Assembly: GCA_040877415.1 (NCBI GenBank)
Contig: JBBDNV010000213.1
Span: 1 to 9,014, forward strand
DNA from: JBBDNV01 sp040877415
GTDB lineage: Bacteria > Planctomycetota > Planctomycetia > Pirellulales > PALSA-1355
Direction of reading: 5' to 3'
Length of the DNA stretch: 9,014 nucleotides
The notes beneath the pieces were generated by a model. That model saw only the letters and a program-made list of their open reading frames with translations, did not search any database and had not been told where the DNA came from. A program made the translations under genes and the position numbers. Every line of letters begins with the position of its first letter. Positions within the stretch are counted from its first letter, which is position 1. Of this stretch, positions 1 through 5,902 are shown in pieces.

Positions 1-51
1 CAGCCGAAGCCAGGGCGCAAGACTAAATCAGCGTATTTCCAACTCAGGACA

Positions 52-396
52 CTAGTGCACCCAGCGTTTGGGAAAGCCGGCCAAGGGCGATTGGTCGGGG
101 GGCCGCCAGCAGGCGACTTCCTCGATGCGGCGAGCCAGCTCGATGTCGCTTGAGGTCACCGCGCGCACCCGATGGGTCTGCAATTTTACGGTGACCTTGG
201 CGTAGCCGATGCTCAGGTCCGGATGGTGCCAGGCTGCTTCGGCGACGTAACCGATGGCCGCCGTCAGCAGCATGGTGTGCGGCCAGCCGGGCGTGGTGAA
301 CGTGCGCCGCAGCCAACCGTCGCGCACTTCCCAGCCGGGCAAAGACGCCAGCGCTTCCTGCAGCTCCTCGCCCGTCAGCACGTGATCTTCGGCCAT
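52..396 (-). CDS. phhB: Pterin-4a-carbinolamine dehydratase (PCD/DCoH family)
   Basis: Small cytoplasmic enzyme of 114 residues that dehydrates 4a-hydroxytetrahydropterin to quinonoid dihydropterin, recycling the pterin cofactor of aromatic amino acid hydroxylases; many bacteria carry it without a hydroxylase, where the role is less clear. The family signature is complete: E53-x3-H57-H58-P59-x5-Y65-x9-H75, including the two active-site histidines and the third conserved His. The N-terminal 'LTGEELQEALASLPGWEV' (7-24) is the usual PCD opening. The start at 396 is chosen because AGGAG lies 7 nt upstream and the protein then has normal family length; the open frame continues to 477 but those extra 27 residues look non-coding. 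It lies 95 bp downstream of the acyl-CoA dehydrogenase on the same strand. No aromatic amino acid hydroxylase is visible here. Family assignment is firm; physiological role is inferred. Confidence 0.93.
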   Translation of the reverse strand: MAEDHVLTGEELQEALASLPGWEVRDGWLRRTFTTPGWPHTMLLTAAIGYVAEAAWHHPDLSIGYAKVTVKLQTHRVRAVTSSDIELARRIEEVACWRPPDQSPLAGFPKRWVH

Positions 397-491
397 AGCA
401 TCGCTCCTGTGCGCGTGCGTTTTTTTGAGCAACTCTTCGGAGGTGCGACTCGCGGATGTTCTCTCCCAGCCCGTCAAGTGGCGCTCGCGGG

Positions 492-1649
492 CTACTTGAC
501 CGGATATTTCGCGACCAGCCCCTTGGCGATGATCAGGCGCTGCAGCTCGTTGGTGCCGCCGCCCACGATGAGTAGCGGCGCGTCGCGGTAGTAGCGCTCG
601 ACGTTGAAATCTTTGGAGTAGCCGGCGCCGCCGTGAATGCGCAGCGCTTCCAGCGCGATCTCCTGCGCGGCTTCAGTGGCGAAAAGTTTGGCCATGCCGG
701 CTTCGAGGTCGCAGCGCTCGCCGCGGTCTTTCTTTTCGGCCGCCGAGTAAACGAGCAGGCGGGCGGCCTCGATCTTGGTTCCCATGTCGGCCAGCTTGAT
801 TTGAATCGTCTGATGCTCGCAGATCGGCTTGCCGAAGGTGTGGCGCTGCTGCGCGTAGTGGATCGCGTCTTCGAACGCCGCCCGGGCCAATCCGACGCCG
901 CGCGCGGCGACGTTGATGCGCTCGCTTTCCAGGCCCGTCATGATGTGTCCAAAGCCTTCGCCTTCCTGCCCTCCGATCAGGTTGGCGGCCGGCACGAAGA
1001 AGTTATCAAACACGATCTCGCAGGTCTCGACGCCCTTGTAGCCCAGCTTGTCGATGTCGCGCGTCACGTGGAATCCTGCGCCGCCCTTTTCGATCACGAA
1101 AGCCGAGATGCCCAGATAGGGCGGATCGGCCCTGGGGTCGGTCTTGGCCGCCAGCACAAAAGTGTTGCCGTAGCGGGCGTTGGTGATCCACATCTTCGAG
1201 CCGTTGATCAAGTAGCCGTCGTGGGAGCGCGTGGCGGTCGTTCGGATGCGCTGCACGTCGGTGCCGGCGTCGGCTTCCGACAGCGCCAGCCCGCCGCGCC
1301 GCTCGCCGGAGGCCAGGCCGGGCAAAAAACGGCGCCTTTGCTCTTCGGTGCCGAAGCGATGGATGATGTCGCAGATCACCGAATGCGTGCCGAGCGGGCC
1401 GACGACGCTCATCCAGCCGCGCGCGAGCTCCTCGATGATCATGGCGAAGGTGGTGTAGTCGAGCCCCAGCCCGCCGTAGTCCGGGGGCACGTTGGCCCCG
1501 AACAGGCCCAGCTCCTTCATCCCTTCCACAATCTGGGCCGGGTACTCGTCGTTGTGTTCGAGCCGGCTGGCGACCGGGATCACGTTGCGCTCGACGAATT
1601 GCCGGATGCTGCCGACGATGTGTTCTCGCATCTGGTCGGGTGCGGACAT
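492..1649 (-). CDS. Acyl-CoA dehydrogenase family flavoprotein
   Basis: FAD enzyme of 385 residues, the usual size, expected to oxidise an acyl-CoA to the 2,3-enoyl-CoA and pass electrons to ETF. It has the N-terminal helical domain (about 5-115), the middle beta domain with signature 'LSEADAGTD' (123-131), and the C-terminal helical domain with 'HGGAGYSKDFNVERYYRDA' (339-357). The position that holds the catalytic Glu in the MCAD class ('YEGT' or 'GEGT') reads GGGT here (363-366). The isovaleryl/long-chain enzymes instead use a Glu in an 'LER' or 'QER' helix, and this protein has 'LESERINVAA' with E243 at that place, so it is probably active with the relocated base. The start at 1649 is preceded by AGGGA with 6 nt spacing; the open frame continues to 1895 but those residues are low-complexity and Arg/Pro-rich. 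Substrate (branched or long chain) cannot be decided from sequence. Confidence 0.93.
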   Translation of the reverse strand: MSAPDQMREHIVGSIRQFVERNVIPVASRLEHNDEYPAQIVEGMKELGLFGANVPPDYGGLGLDYTTFAMIIEELARGWMSVVGPLGTHSVICDIIHRFGTEEQRRRFLPGLASGERRGGLALSEADAGTDVQRIRTTATRSHDGYLINGSKMWITNARYGNTFVLAAKTDPRADPPYLGISAFVIEKGGAGFHVTRDIDKLGYKGVETCEIVFDNFFVPAANLIGGQEGEGFGHIMTGLESERINVAARGVGLARAAFEDAIHYAQQRHTFGKPICEHQTIQIKLADMGTKIEAARLLVYSAAEKKDRGERCDLEAGMAKLFATEAAQEIALEALRIHGGAGYSKDFNVERYYRDAPLLIVGGGTNELQRLIIAKGLVAKYPVK

Positions 1650-1898
1650 GGATGATTCCCTGTTAGTGAAGTCGATCTTGCGGTCGCCCGGATAGTTTAC
1701 ACCTGCTTGTCTCTCTTGCCGAATCGATACAGGCGGACCTGCCGCGGATCGCCGCGGGCGGCGGCCGGGCGAACTGGCGGGGCAAGCCGATTTGCGTCTC
1801 CAGACCGGCGGCATTGGGGGCCGAAGTTGAATCTGGACGGTCGTGGCGCCCCCGCTGTGGCGCGTGGGTGGCGCGTCGTGCAAAATAAGGAACACCCG

Positions 1899-2213
1899 TT
1901 GATAGAGTGCGTGGCCTTACGCTTGACAGTCGCTGCGATCGCGGCGGCGTCGATCGTCGCGCATGCGTCGCCGCTGGTGGCTATTGAGACCACCTACGGC
2001 GAGGACCCGGTGCCCAACACGCAATGCTACAAGGGTTTTATCAACCTGGGCTACGGCATCGATCCGATTCCCTCCAAGACGCTTTCCCAGCGCTGGCACG
2101 AGTGGCGCACGGGCCGTGGCATTGCGGCCGCGATGGTGCGGGTGCCACGGGTGGCTTGTCCACCCGTGCCGTCGGCACTGCGCGGCAAGCAAACAGTGGC
2201 ACCCGGAGAATAG
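1899..2213 (+). CDS. Putative small secreted protein, repeat-derived C-terminus
   Basis: I do not recognise this family. The proposed start is TTG at 1899, preceded by AAGGAA at 1887-1892 with 6 nt spacing. The 104-residue product begins with a hydrophobic stretch (about 5-23, rich in Ala/Val/Ile) ending in 'AHA', which resembles a signal peptide cut near residue 23. The mature part has a compact region 'YGEDPVPNTQCYKGFINLGY' (33-52) followed by 'GIDPIPSKTLSQRWHEWRTG' (53-72). Third codon positions from about 1947 to 2120 are strongly G/C, as in the confident genes nearby, which argues for real coding. From residue 81 on, the frame runs through an inverted-repeat element (2140-2204), so 'RVPRVACPPVP...' to the stop is repeat-encoded and probably not the ancestral C-terminus. 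It is divergent from the acyl-CoA dehydrogenase. Existence is plausible, function unknown. Confidence 0.5.
   Translation: MIECVALRLTVAAIAAASIVAHASPLVAIETTYGEDPVPNTQCYKGFINLGYGIDPIPSKTLSQRWHEWRTGRGIAAAMVRVPRVACPPVPSALRGKQTVAPGE
2140..2204. repeat. Two-hairpin dispersed repeat element (copy A)
   Basis: A 65-bp element with 9-bp inverted ends, GGGTGCCAC (2140-2148) and GTGGCACCC (2196-2204). Inside is a 9-bp perfect hairpin, CACGGGTGG/CCACCCGTG (2146-2154/2160-2168) with loop CTTGT, then a weaker 5-bp hairpin CACTG/CAGTG (2176-2180/2194-2198) whose loop contains CAAGC, complementary to GCTTG at 2154-2158. The same plan recurs at 5903-5980. It lies in the 3' end of the small plus-strand reading frame. 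That it is dispersed through the genome is inferred from there being two related copies here. Confidence 0.75.
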
Positions 2214-2220
2214 GGCAATC

Positions 2221-2253
2221 CCCCTCACCCCAGCCCTCTCCCGCCAGGGGAGA
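2221..2253. repeat. CCCTCACCCC/CCTCTCCC-type intergenic repeat
   Basis: The pyrimidine-rich run CCCCTCACCCCAGCCCTCTC (2221-2240) followed by CC and a purine run AGGGGAGA has the form of a short GC-rich repeat often found between genes in many bacterial genomes. TCTCCC (2237-2242) pairs with GGGAGA (2248-2253) around a 5-nt loop. It lies between the converging ends of the small plus-strand gene and the VOC gene, where a transcription end would be useful, but there is no T-tract. Confidence 0.5.
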
Positions 2254-2265
2254 TAGGCGCAAGGG

Positions 2266-3066
2266 CTATTTCTTTTTGGCGGGGGCGACCAGCTCGATGC
2301 GCACGCCGACGGGGTCGACGACGAAGGCGACCCGGCTGGTGCCGAAGGTGAACGGGTCGGACTCGAACTTGACCCCCTTGGCTTTCAGCTCGACGGCCGC
2401 CTCGTCCAAATCGGCGAACGACCAACTGATGTGGTCGATCGCGCGGCCCTTGGTGGGCGCCGCCGGTTGGGCGACCTTTTTAACGAGCAGCCACACGTCG
2501 CCGTAGCGAATGCCGGGAATGATGCCGGCGAAGCGGGTCACCTGGCCGCCGAAGGCGCTTGTATACCATGCCAACGCCGTTTTGGGATCGGTCACCGCCA
2601 GGTGTACGTGGTGAAAGCCCTGGATTTCGGGATCCTCGACCACCTCGATGAGCGTGCCCCAGGGATCTTTGACGAACGCGTACTTGATCGGTCCTTCCTG
2701 CTCGACGCCCGAGACGATTTCGACTTTGTTGTCCGCCAGCTCCTTCATCTTGGCGTGGATATCCTTGTAGGAGAAGCCGATGTGATCGACGGCGCTGCCC
2801 TTGCTTTCGGCAAAGCCCGGTTTGGCCAGGAAGAAGATGATGACGGTCTTGCCGAAGCCGACGGCGCTAAAGACGCCGATCTTCTTGGCTTCGCCGCCCA
2901 GGTTATCGGCGTACCATTTCGCCGCCGCCGCCGGGTCGGTGACGTTCAGGTGTACGTGATGAAAGTCGGCCGCGATGGCGCTTCGAGCGGGCGCAACTGC
3001 GGCAGCCGCGACCATGGCCAGAACACTTGAAACTACACGGAGCGTGAAACGGTTGGCGCGCTTCAT
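2266..3066 (-). CDS. Exported two-domain VOC (glyoxalase/dioxygenase-fold) protein
   Basis: Protein of 266 residues with an N-terminal signal peptide (positive MKRANR, hydrophobic 11-27, cleavage near 'AIAA' at 30-33) and two vicinal-oxygen-chelate domains, about 34-146 and 150-262. Each domain starts with the 'FHHVHL.VTDP' strand and carries the metal-ligand pattern: H37, H95, E141 in the first and H153, H212, E258 in the second. The halves are clearly a tandem duplication ('WYADNLGGE' against 'WYTSAFGGQ'). The family includes glyoxalase I, ring-cleavage dioxygenases, epimerases and antibiotic-binding proteins; which reaction is catalysed cannot be told. The start at 3066 has GGAG 8 nt upstream. 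It is 36 bp downstream of the TlpA-like gene and probably cotranscribed, fitting an envelope location. An exported VOC protein is less usual than a cytoplasmic one. Confidence 0.9.
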   Translation of the reverse strand: MKRANRFTLRVVSSVLAMVAAAAVAPARSAIAADFHHVHLNVTDPAAAAKWYADNLGGEAKKIGVFSAVGFGKTVIIFFLAKPGFAESKGSAVDHIGFSYKDIHAKMKELADNKVEIVSGVEQEGPIKYAFVKDPWGTLIEVVEDPEIQGFHHVHLAVTDPKTALAWYTSAFGGQVTRFAGIIPGIRYGDVWLLVKKVAQPAAPTKGRAIDHISWSFADLDEAAVELKAKGVKFESDPFTFGTSRVAFVVDPVGVRIELVAPAKKK

Positions 3067-3102
3067 GCGAGGTTCTCCAAGGCGTGGGAAGGTCGATTCG
3101 GT

Positions 3103-3699
3103 CTACGGCGCCCGGCCGTCGCGGCTTGCCAGCCCGCTCCGGCGAGCGGGTGAGCCGGCAGCGGGCAAGCCGGCTTGTTTTTCGCCGGCCACCAGATCGT
3201 CGAGTTCGCGAGTCAATCGGGCTCTCAGGTCGCCCGAGGCGCCGACGTGGATGACTTTGACGGTGCCGTCCTTGCCGATGATAACCGTTTGCGGGATGCC
3301 TTCCACGTTGTAGAGATTGCCGATCGCACCGTCGCGGTCCATGACGACGGCGAGGCTGAGCGTCGTCGCCTCGAGGAATTGCCGAACCTCGTCGGGAGTT
3401 TCACCGCAGTCGACGGCGAAGAATTCGACGCCCCGGTCTTTATACTCGGCGGCTACCTGGCTCACGGTCGGCAAGGACCGCCGGCAAGGCCCGCACCACG
3501 TGGCCCAAAAGTCGAGGATCACGACGTTCGTGCCTAGATATTGCGCCAGGTCGAACGGACTGCCGTCGAGCAACGTGGACGAGAACAAGGGTGCCTTGTG
3601 GCCGACGAGCGGATGATCGGCTCCCGGCGGGGCTTCACACCCGAGCCACAAGACAAGCGAGAGAACACAGGCAACCCCAAGCCCGGCGCGTGCAATCAT
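3103..3699 (-). CDS. TlpA/ResA-like thioredoxin-fold lipoprotein
   Basis: Membrane-anchored thiol-disulfide oxidoreductase of 198 residues, facing the outside of the cytoplasmic membrane. A lipoprotein signal (hydrophobic 7-20, lipobox L-W-L-G-C21) is followed by the AhpC/TSA-Redoxin domain: 'VGHKAPLFSSTLLDGSPFDL' (32-51), the active site W68-C69-G-P-C72, and the cis-Pro loop 'VEGIPQTVII'. Proteins of this group reduce disulfides for cytochrome c maturation or other envelope proteins; the target here is unknown. The start at 3699 has AGGA about 10 nt upstream and places the signal correctly; the frame is open to 3753 with no support. It sits 40 bp after the Tyr-rich protein gene and 36 bp before the VOC gene. 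The C-terminal tail, about residues 175-193 ('AGLPAAGSPARRSGLAS'), is translated from an inverted repeat, so the natural domain probably ends near 'DDLVAG' (167-172). Confidence 0.92.
   Translation of the reverse strand: MIARAGLGVACVLSLVLWLGCEAPPGADHPLVGHKAPLFSSTLLDGSPFDLAQYLGTNVVILDFWATWCGPCRRSLPTVSQVAAEYKDRGVEFFAVDCGETPDEVRQFLEATTLSLAVVMDRDGAIGNLYNVEGIPQTVIIGKDGTVKVIHVGASGDLRARLTRELDDLVAGEKQAGLPAAGSPARRSGLASRDGRAP
3121..3177. repeat. Inverted-repeat element inside the TlpA gene 3' end
   Basis: Nested dyad symmetry: outer arms CGGCTTGCC (3122-3130) and GGCAAGCCG (3164-3172), inner 7-bp hairpin CCCGCTC/GAGCGGG (3133-3139/3144-3150) with a 4-nt centre, and a perfect 12-bp palindrome CAAGCCGGCTTG at 3166-3177. 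The whole is translated as the Gly/Ala/Pro/Ser/Arg tail of the lipoprotein. The compact nested form suggests a REP-like mobile repeat that landed at the gene end; genome-wide copy number cannot be seen from here. Confidence 0.65.
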
Positions 3700-3739
3700 G
3701 GCGCGGTGTCCTGCTTTCGCAGCCAGGCGCAACGTGCGG

Positions 3740-4117
3740 CTAGCGGCCCCCATAGGGATAGTATTGCCCGTAGTTCATATAGTAATGCCCGTAGTTCATG
3801 AAGTACGTTGCGTGTCCCGTACCACGCCGGGTACCGCCGGCGCCGTAAGCCTGTTGGGAGACCTGCCGCTGCAGGTTCCCAATCGAATGGCCCTGCTGCT
3901 GGATCGCGTTGCCCTGGTTGATCAGGGGTTTGACGAGCGATTGATAGTTGGTGACGCCAAAGCCGTTGTTTTGCAACAGGTTCAAATAGGGGCTCACCGT
4001 CGGTCCAACCGGATTGTCGGCGCGTCCCATGTACGTCCCACCGTACTGGGCTATGGCCGATTGCGGCGCAAGCAGAAAAATCGCGGCCAGCGCGAGTCCC
4101 AACATTGCCGGTCTCAT
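3740..4117 (-). CDS. Secreted Gln/Tyr-rich small protein, planctomycete-type
   Basis: Protein of 125 residues with a clear signal peptide (MRPAMLGLALAAIFLLAPQS..., cleavage after A23 in 'AIA-Q'). The mature chain has 'NPVGPTVSPYLNLLQNNG' (35-52) and 'NYQSLVKPLINQ' (57-68), a core I associate with small exported planctomycete proteins of unknown function, then a Gln-rich, probably helical or coiled-coil stretch (66-88). The C-terminus is three degenerate 7-residue repeats, YFMNYGH, YYMNYGQ and YYPYGGR (105-125), giving a Tyr/Gly/Asn-rich sticky tail. The start at 4117 has an excellent AGGAGGAG 5 nt upstream; the frame continues to 4159 without support. It is first in a likely three-gene unit with the TlpA lipoprotein and the VOC protein, all envelope-directed. 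An extracellular or surface structural role is a guess. Confidence 0.85.
   Translation of the reverse strand: MRPAMLGLALAAIFLLAPQSAIAQYGGTYMGRADNPVGPTVSPYLNLLQNNGFGVTNYQSLVKPLINQGNAIQQQGHSIGNLQRQVSQQAYGAGGTRRGTGHATYFMNYGHYYMNYGQYYPYGGR
3762..3803. repeat. Tandem 21-bp coding repeat (Tyr-rich tail)
   Basis: Two adjacent 21-bp units, 3762-3782 and 3783-3803, match at 18 of 21 positions and share TGCCCGTAGTTCAT exactly. They encode the YxMNYGx heptads at the end of the secreted protein. The near-identity at DNA level suggests recent duplication and possible length variation between strains. Confidence 0.8.
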
Positions 4118-4164
4118 GGCATCTCCTCCTGTTGTGAGTTCGACCGATTCCGCGGCCATCCTTC

Positions 4165-4170
4165 ATTATA
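4165..4170 (-). promoter_or_regulatory. Candidate -10 box of the secreted protein-TlpA-VOC unit
   Basis: Perfect TATAAT on the minus strand, 47 nt upstream of the ATG at 4117, which would give a leader of about 40 nt containing the strong ribosome site. The best -35 I can see is TTGCAG with a short 15-bp spacer, a poor match, so the -35 side is weak. Confidence 0.4.
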
Positions 4171-4318
4171 GGTCGTCGGGGGGTCCTGCAATATGGGGCC
4201 CGGGCGAAAGTCGGCCCGCCGTGCGGCCGCCCAAGTTTGACGAATGTGCCGCACAGACCGGCCGCCAAAAGGTTTGTGAAGTCGGGCCTCCGGTCGATCC
4301 GACAGGGACCGAGTTTTC

Positions 4319-5071
4319 TCACAGCGGTTGGGCCGACTCGGCGGCGAGCAGCAGCGCAACGAGCTCGCCCAAAAACGTGGCAATTACGCACACGTAGAGG
4401 ATGCCGGTGGCGCTTTGGGTGTTGGGAATCTTGAGCGTCCGGTAGGTCATGACGACGAGCACGAAGGCCCCGATGATGCCCGACAGCCAGCGCAGCGCAA
4501 TAAATAGCAGTCCTTGCGTGTCGATCGCGGCGCCGGGCAGGTTAATCGCCAAAATCGCGGCCTCGACGGCTGCGCGCAGGCAAACGGCGCCGCCGAGCAT
4601 CACGACCAGCCGCAGAAGCGGCCCGATGGCCATCGTGGGGGAGTTGAGGTACCAATGGCCAAGGAACATGGCGGCCATTGTGAATCCCAGCACCAGTCCG
4701 CCTGTGAGCGGATCGAGCGCGTCAAGCGTCGTGGCGACGGGGCCGGTGGCGGCGTGCCAAACGGTCGTTTCCCACGCCCCCCATAAGCCGGCGGCCGACA
4801 GGAGCACGAGCGCCGCGATCCCCGCGCGCGGCTTCTCATACAACCACAGGACCGAGCCCGCATAGCTGAGAATCACGCCCGCAAGCGGCGGAGCCAGGGG
4901 CAGCGAATCGCGCGCAGTCAGCGCCGCCATCGTGGCCAGCACGTTCAGACCCAACAGCACGTAGAGGTGGTTGCGGTAGTAGCCGCTTTTGACCTGCCGA
5001 GGGTTGGCCAGCGCCATTCCCAGCGCCATTCCGAACGAGAGTCGAAAAATGAACTGGGTTAAAATCGACAC
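4319..5071 (-). CDS. Polytopic membrane protein of unknown function
   Basis: About 250 residues, almost entirely hydrophobic, with roughly eight membrane segments: 'ILTQFIFRLSFGMALGMAL', 'NHLYVLLGLNVLATMAAL', 'LAPPLAGVILSYAGSVLWLY', 'AGIAALVLLSAAGLWGAW', 'LTGGLVLGFTMAAMFLGHWY', 'LLRLVVMLGGAVCLRAAVEA', 'LRWLSGIIGAFVLVVMTY' and 'GILYVCVIATFLGELVALLL'. Polar spots at membrane edges ('GHWYLNSPTM', 'YRTLKIPNTQSATG') look conserved-type and could be functional. I recognise the general style of a conserved hypothetical protein but cannot name a function. Start choice is uncertain: GTG at 5071 puts the first helix at the N-terminus, while GTG at 5113 adds 14 residues (PVLEHPCRRGPRA...) and lies 9 nt after the folE stop; neither has a clear ribosome site. 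Close spacing to folE suggests cotranscription. Confidence 0.8.
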   Translation of the reverse strand: MSILTQFIFRLSFGMALGMALANPRQVKSGYYRNHLYVLLGLNVLATMAALTARDSLPLAPPLAGVILSYAGSVLWLYEKPRAGIAALVLLSAAGLWGAWETTVWHAATGPVATTLDALDPLTGGLVLGFTMAAMFLGHWYLNSPTMAIGPLLRLVVMLGGAVCLRAAVEAAILAINLPGAAIDTQGLLFIALRWLSGIIGAFVLVVMTYRTLKIPNTQSATGILYVCVIATFLGELVALLLAAESAQPL

Positions 5072-5122
5072 GGCACGCGGACCCCGACGGCATGGATGCT
5101 CGAGCACCGGCACGATTTTTGG

Positions 5123-5797
5123 CTAGTGCCGCCCGCCGTACATCAGGTTCATCACCTCGGAACGGCTGGAAAGATTGGACCGGAAGATGCCTTTCATGGC
5201 GGAGGTGACGCACAAGCTGCCGGGCTTGCGGACGCCGCGAATCGTCATGCAGGTGTGCGTGGCTTCGATCACCACGGCCACGCCCTTGGCCTTCAGCTCG
5301 TCGGTGAGCAGGTTGGCGATCGTCTCGGTCATTCGTTCCTGCACCTGCGGACGGCGGGCCACGACTTCGACCACCCGGGCCAGCTTGCTCAATCCGATGA
5401 CGCGGCCGTCGGGCACGTAGCCGATGTGGGCCTGGCCCATGAAGGGCAGCATGTGGTGCTCGCACATGCTGTTGAAGCTGATGTCGCGCACCAGCACGAC
5501 TTCGTCGTAGGCTTCGGTGAAGAATTTTTGCAGGTGGATGCGCGGATCTTCGTGCAGGCCGCTGAACATCTCGCCGTACATCCGCGCCACGCGGGCCGGA
5601 GTGTCGCGAAGTCCTTCGCGGTCCGGGTCTTCGCCCACGGCGGCCAGAATTTCGCGGACGGCGCGGGCGATGCGGGCTTCGTCGACCGGCGCCGCGGCCG
5701 GGCGGACGCTCGGCCCGGCCTGTTCGCCGGCCAGGCTGCCCAGATCGGCGAATGGGGCGTGGTCTTGGGGCTCTTTGTGGGCGGCGCGCGGTACCAT
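5123..5797 (-). CDS. folE: GTP cyclohydrolase I, type 1
   Basis: Converts GTP to 7,8-dihydroneopterin triphosphate and formate, the first step to folate and tetrahydropterins and also the entry to queuosine precursors; it works as a cytoplasmic homodecamer with Zn. The 224-residue chain has the family core from about 40 to 223. Zn ligands are all present: C112 and H115 in 'MCEHHMLPF' and C183 in 'HTCM'; catalytic-site H114 and H181 correspond to the two active-site histidines of the E. coli enzyme. Other signatures are 'GLRDTPARVARMY' (62-74), 'VIGLSKLARVVEVVARRPQVQE' region (133-154) and 'GSLCVTSAMKG' (193-203). The first 35 residues are a variable, Pro/Ala-rich extension common in the family. 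The start at 5797 lacks a strong ribosome site. A 9-bp hairpin lies 36 nt upstream of the ATG. Confidence 0.97.
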   Translation of the reverse strand: MVPRAAHKEPQDHAPFADLGSLAGEQAGPSVRPAAAPVDEARIARAVREILAAVGEDPDREGLRDTPARVARMYGEMFSGLHEDPRIHLQKFFTEAYDEVVLVRDISFNSMCEHHMLPFMGQAHIGYVPDGRVIGLSKLARVVEVVARRPQVQERMTETIANLLTDELKAKGVAVVIEATHTCMTIRGVRKPGSLCVTSAMKGIFRSNLSSRSEVMNLMYGGRH

Positions 5798-5833
5798 GCC
5801 TCGATCTTAAGAGCATCCCAGCCGAGCGGTCAA

Positions 5834-5857
5834 GCGCTTCGGACCAGCCCGAAGCGC
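5834..5857. promoter_or_regulatory. 9-bp perfect hairpin upstream of folE
   Basis: GCGCTTCGG (5834-5842) and CCGAAGCGC (5849-5857) form a perfect 9-bp stem with a 6-nt loop, between the LON gene and folE. On the transcribed (minus) strand it lies 36 nt before the folE ATG and is not followed by a T-tract, so it may be a leader structure, an operator dyad, or a stem ending the LON transcript. Confidence 0.45.
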
Positions 5858-5902
5858 CCAGCCAGGGAGACCCAAACCGGACGCCGCTCGACCCACGCCC
5901 GT

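Noticed and set aside
473..500. GTCAAGT/ACTTGAC dyad at the acyl-CoA dehydrogenase stop codon, possible terminator
   Set aside because: Only 7 bp with a 14-nt loop and no T-tract; too weak to list as a terminator.
633..1655. Long plus-strand open frame (340 codons) antisense to the acyl-CoA dehydrogenase
   Set aside because: It mirrors a confident gene in high-GC DNA, has His/Asp/Val-biased composition, no ribosome site and no recognisable domain.
1843..1874. Three GTGGCGC direct repeats at 1843, 1857 and 1868
   Set aside because: Irregular spacing (14 and 11 nt) and a short GC-rich unit make chance likely; not listed as an operator array.
1650..1895. N-terminal extension of the acyl-CoA dehydrogenase frame
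   Set aside because: The residues are low-complexity; the ATG at 1649 has a ribosome site and gives the family's normal length.
52..5797. PCD and folE as a pterin-pathway operon
   Set aside because: They are separated by about 5 kb with unrelated genes and a plus-strand gene between; same pathway does not mean one unit here.
4836..5816. Arg/Pro-rich minus-strand frame (326 codons) overlapping folE and the membrane gene
   Set aside because: Extreme Arg/Pro/Gly/His composition and full overlap with folE in another frame of the same strand.
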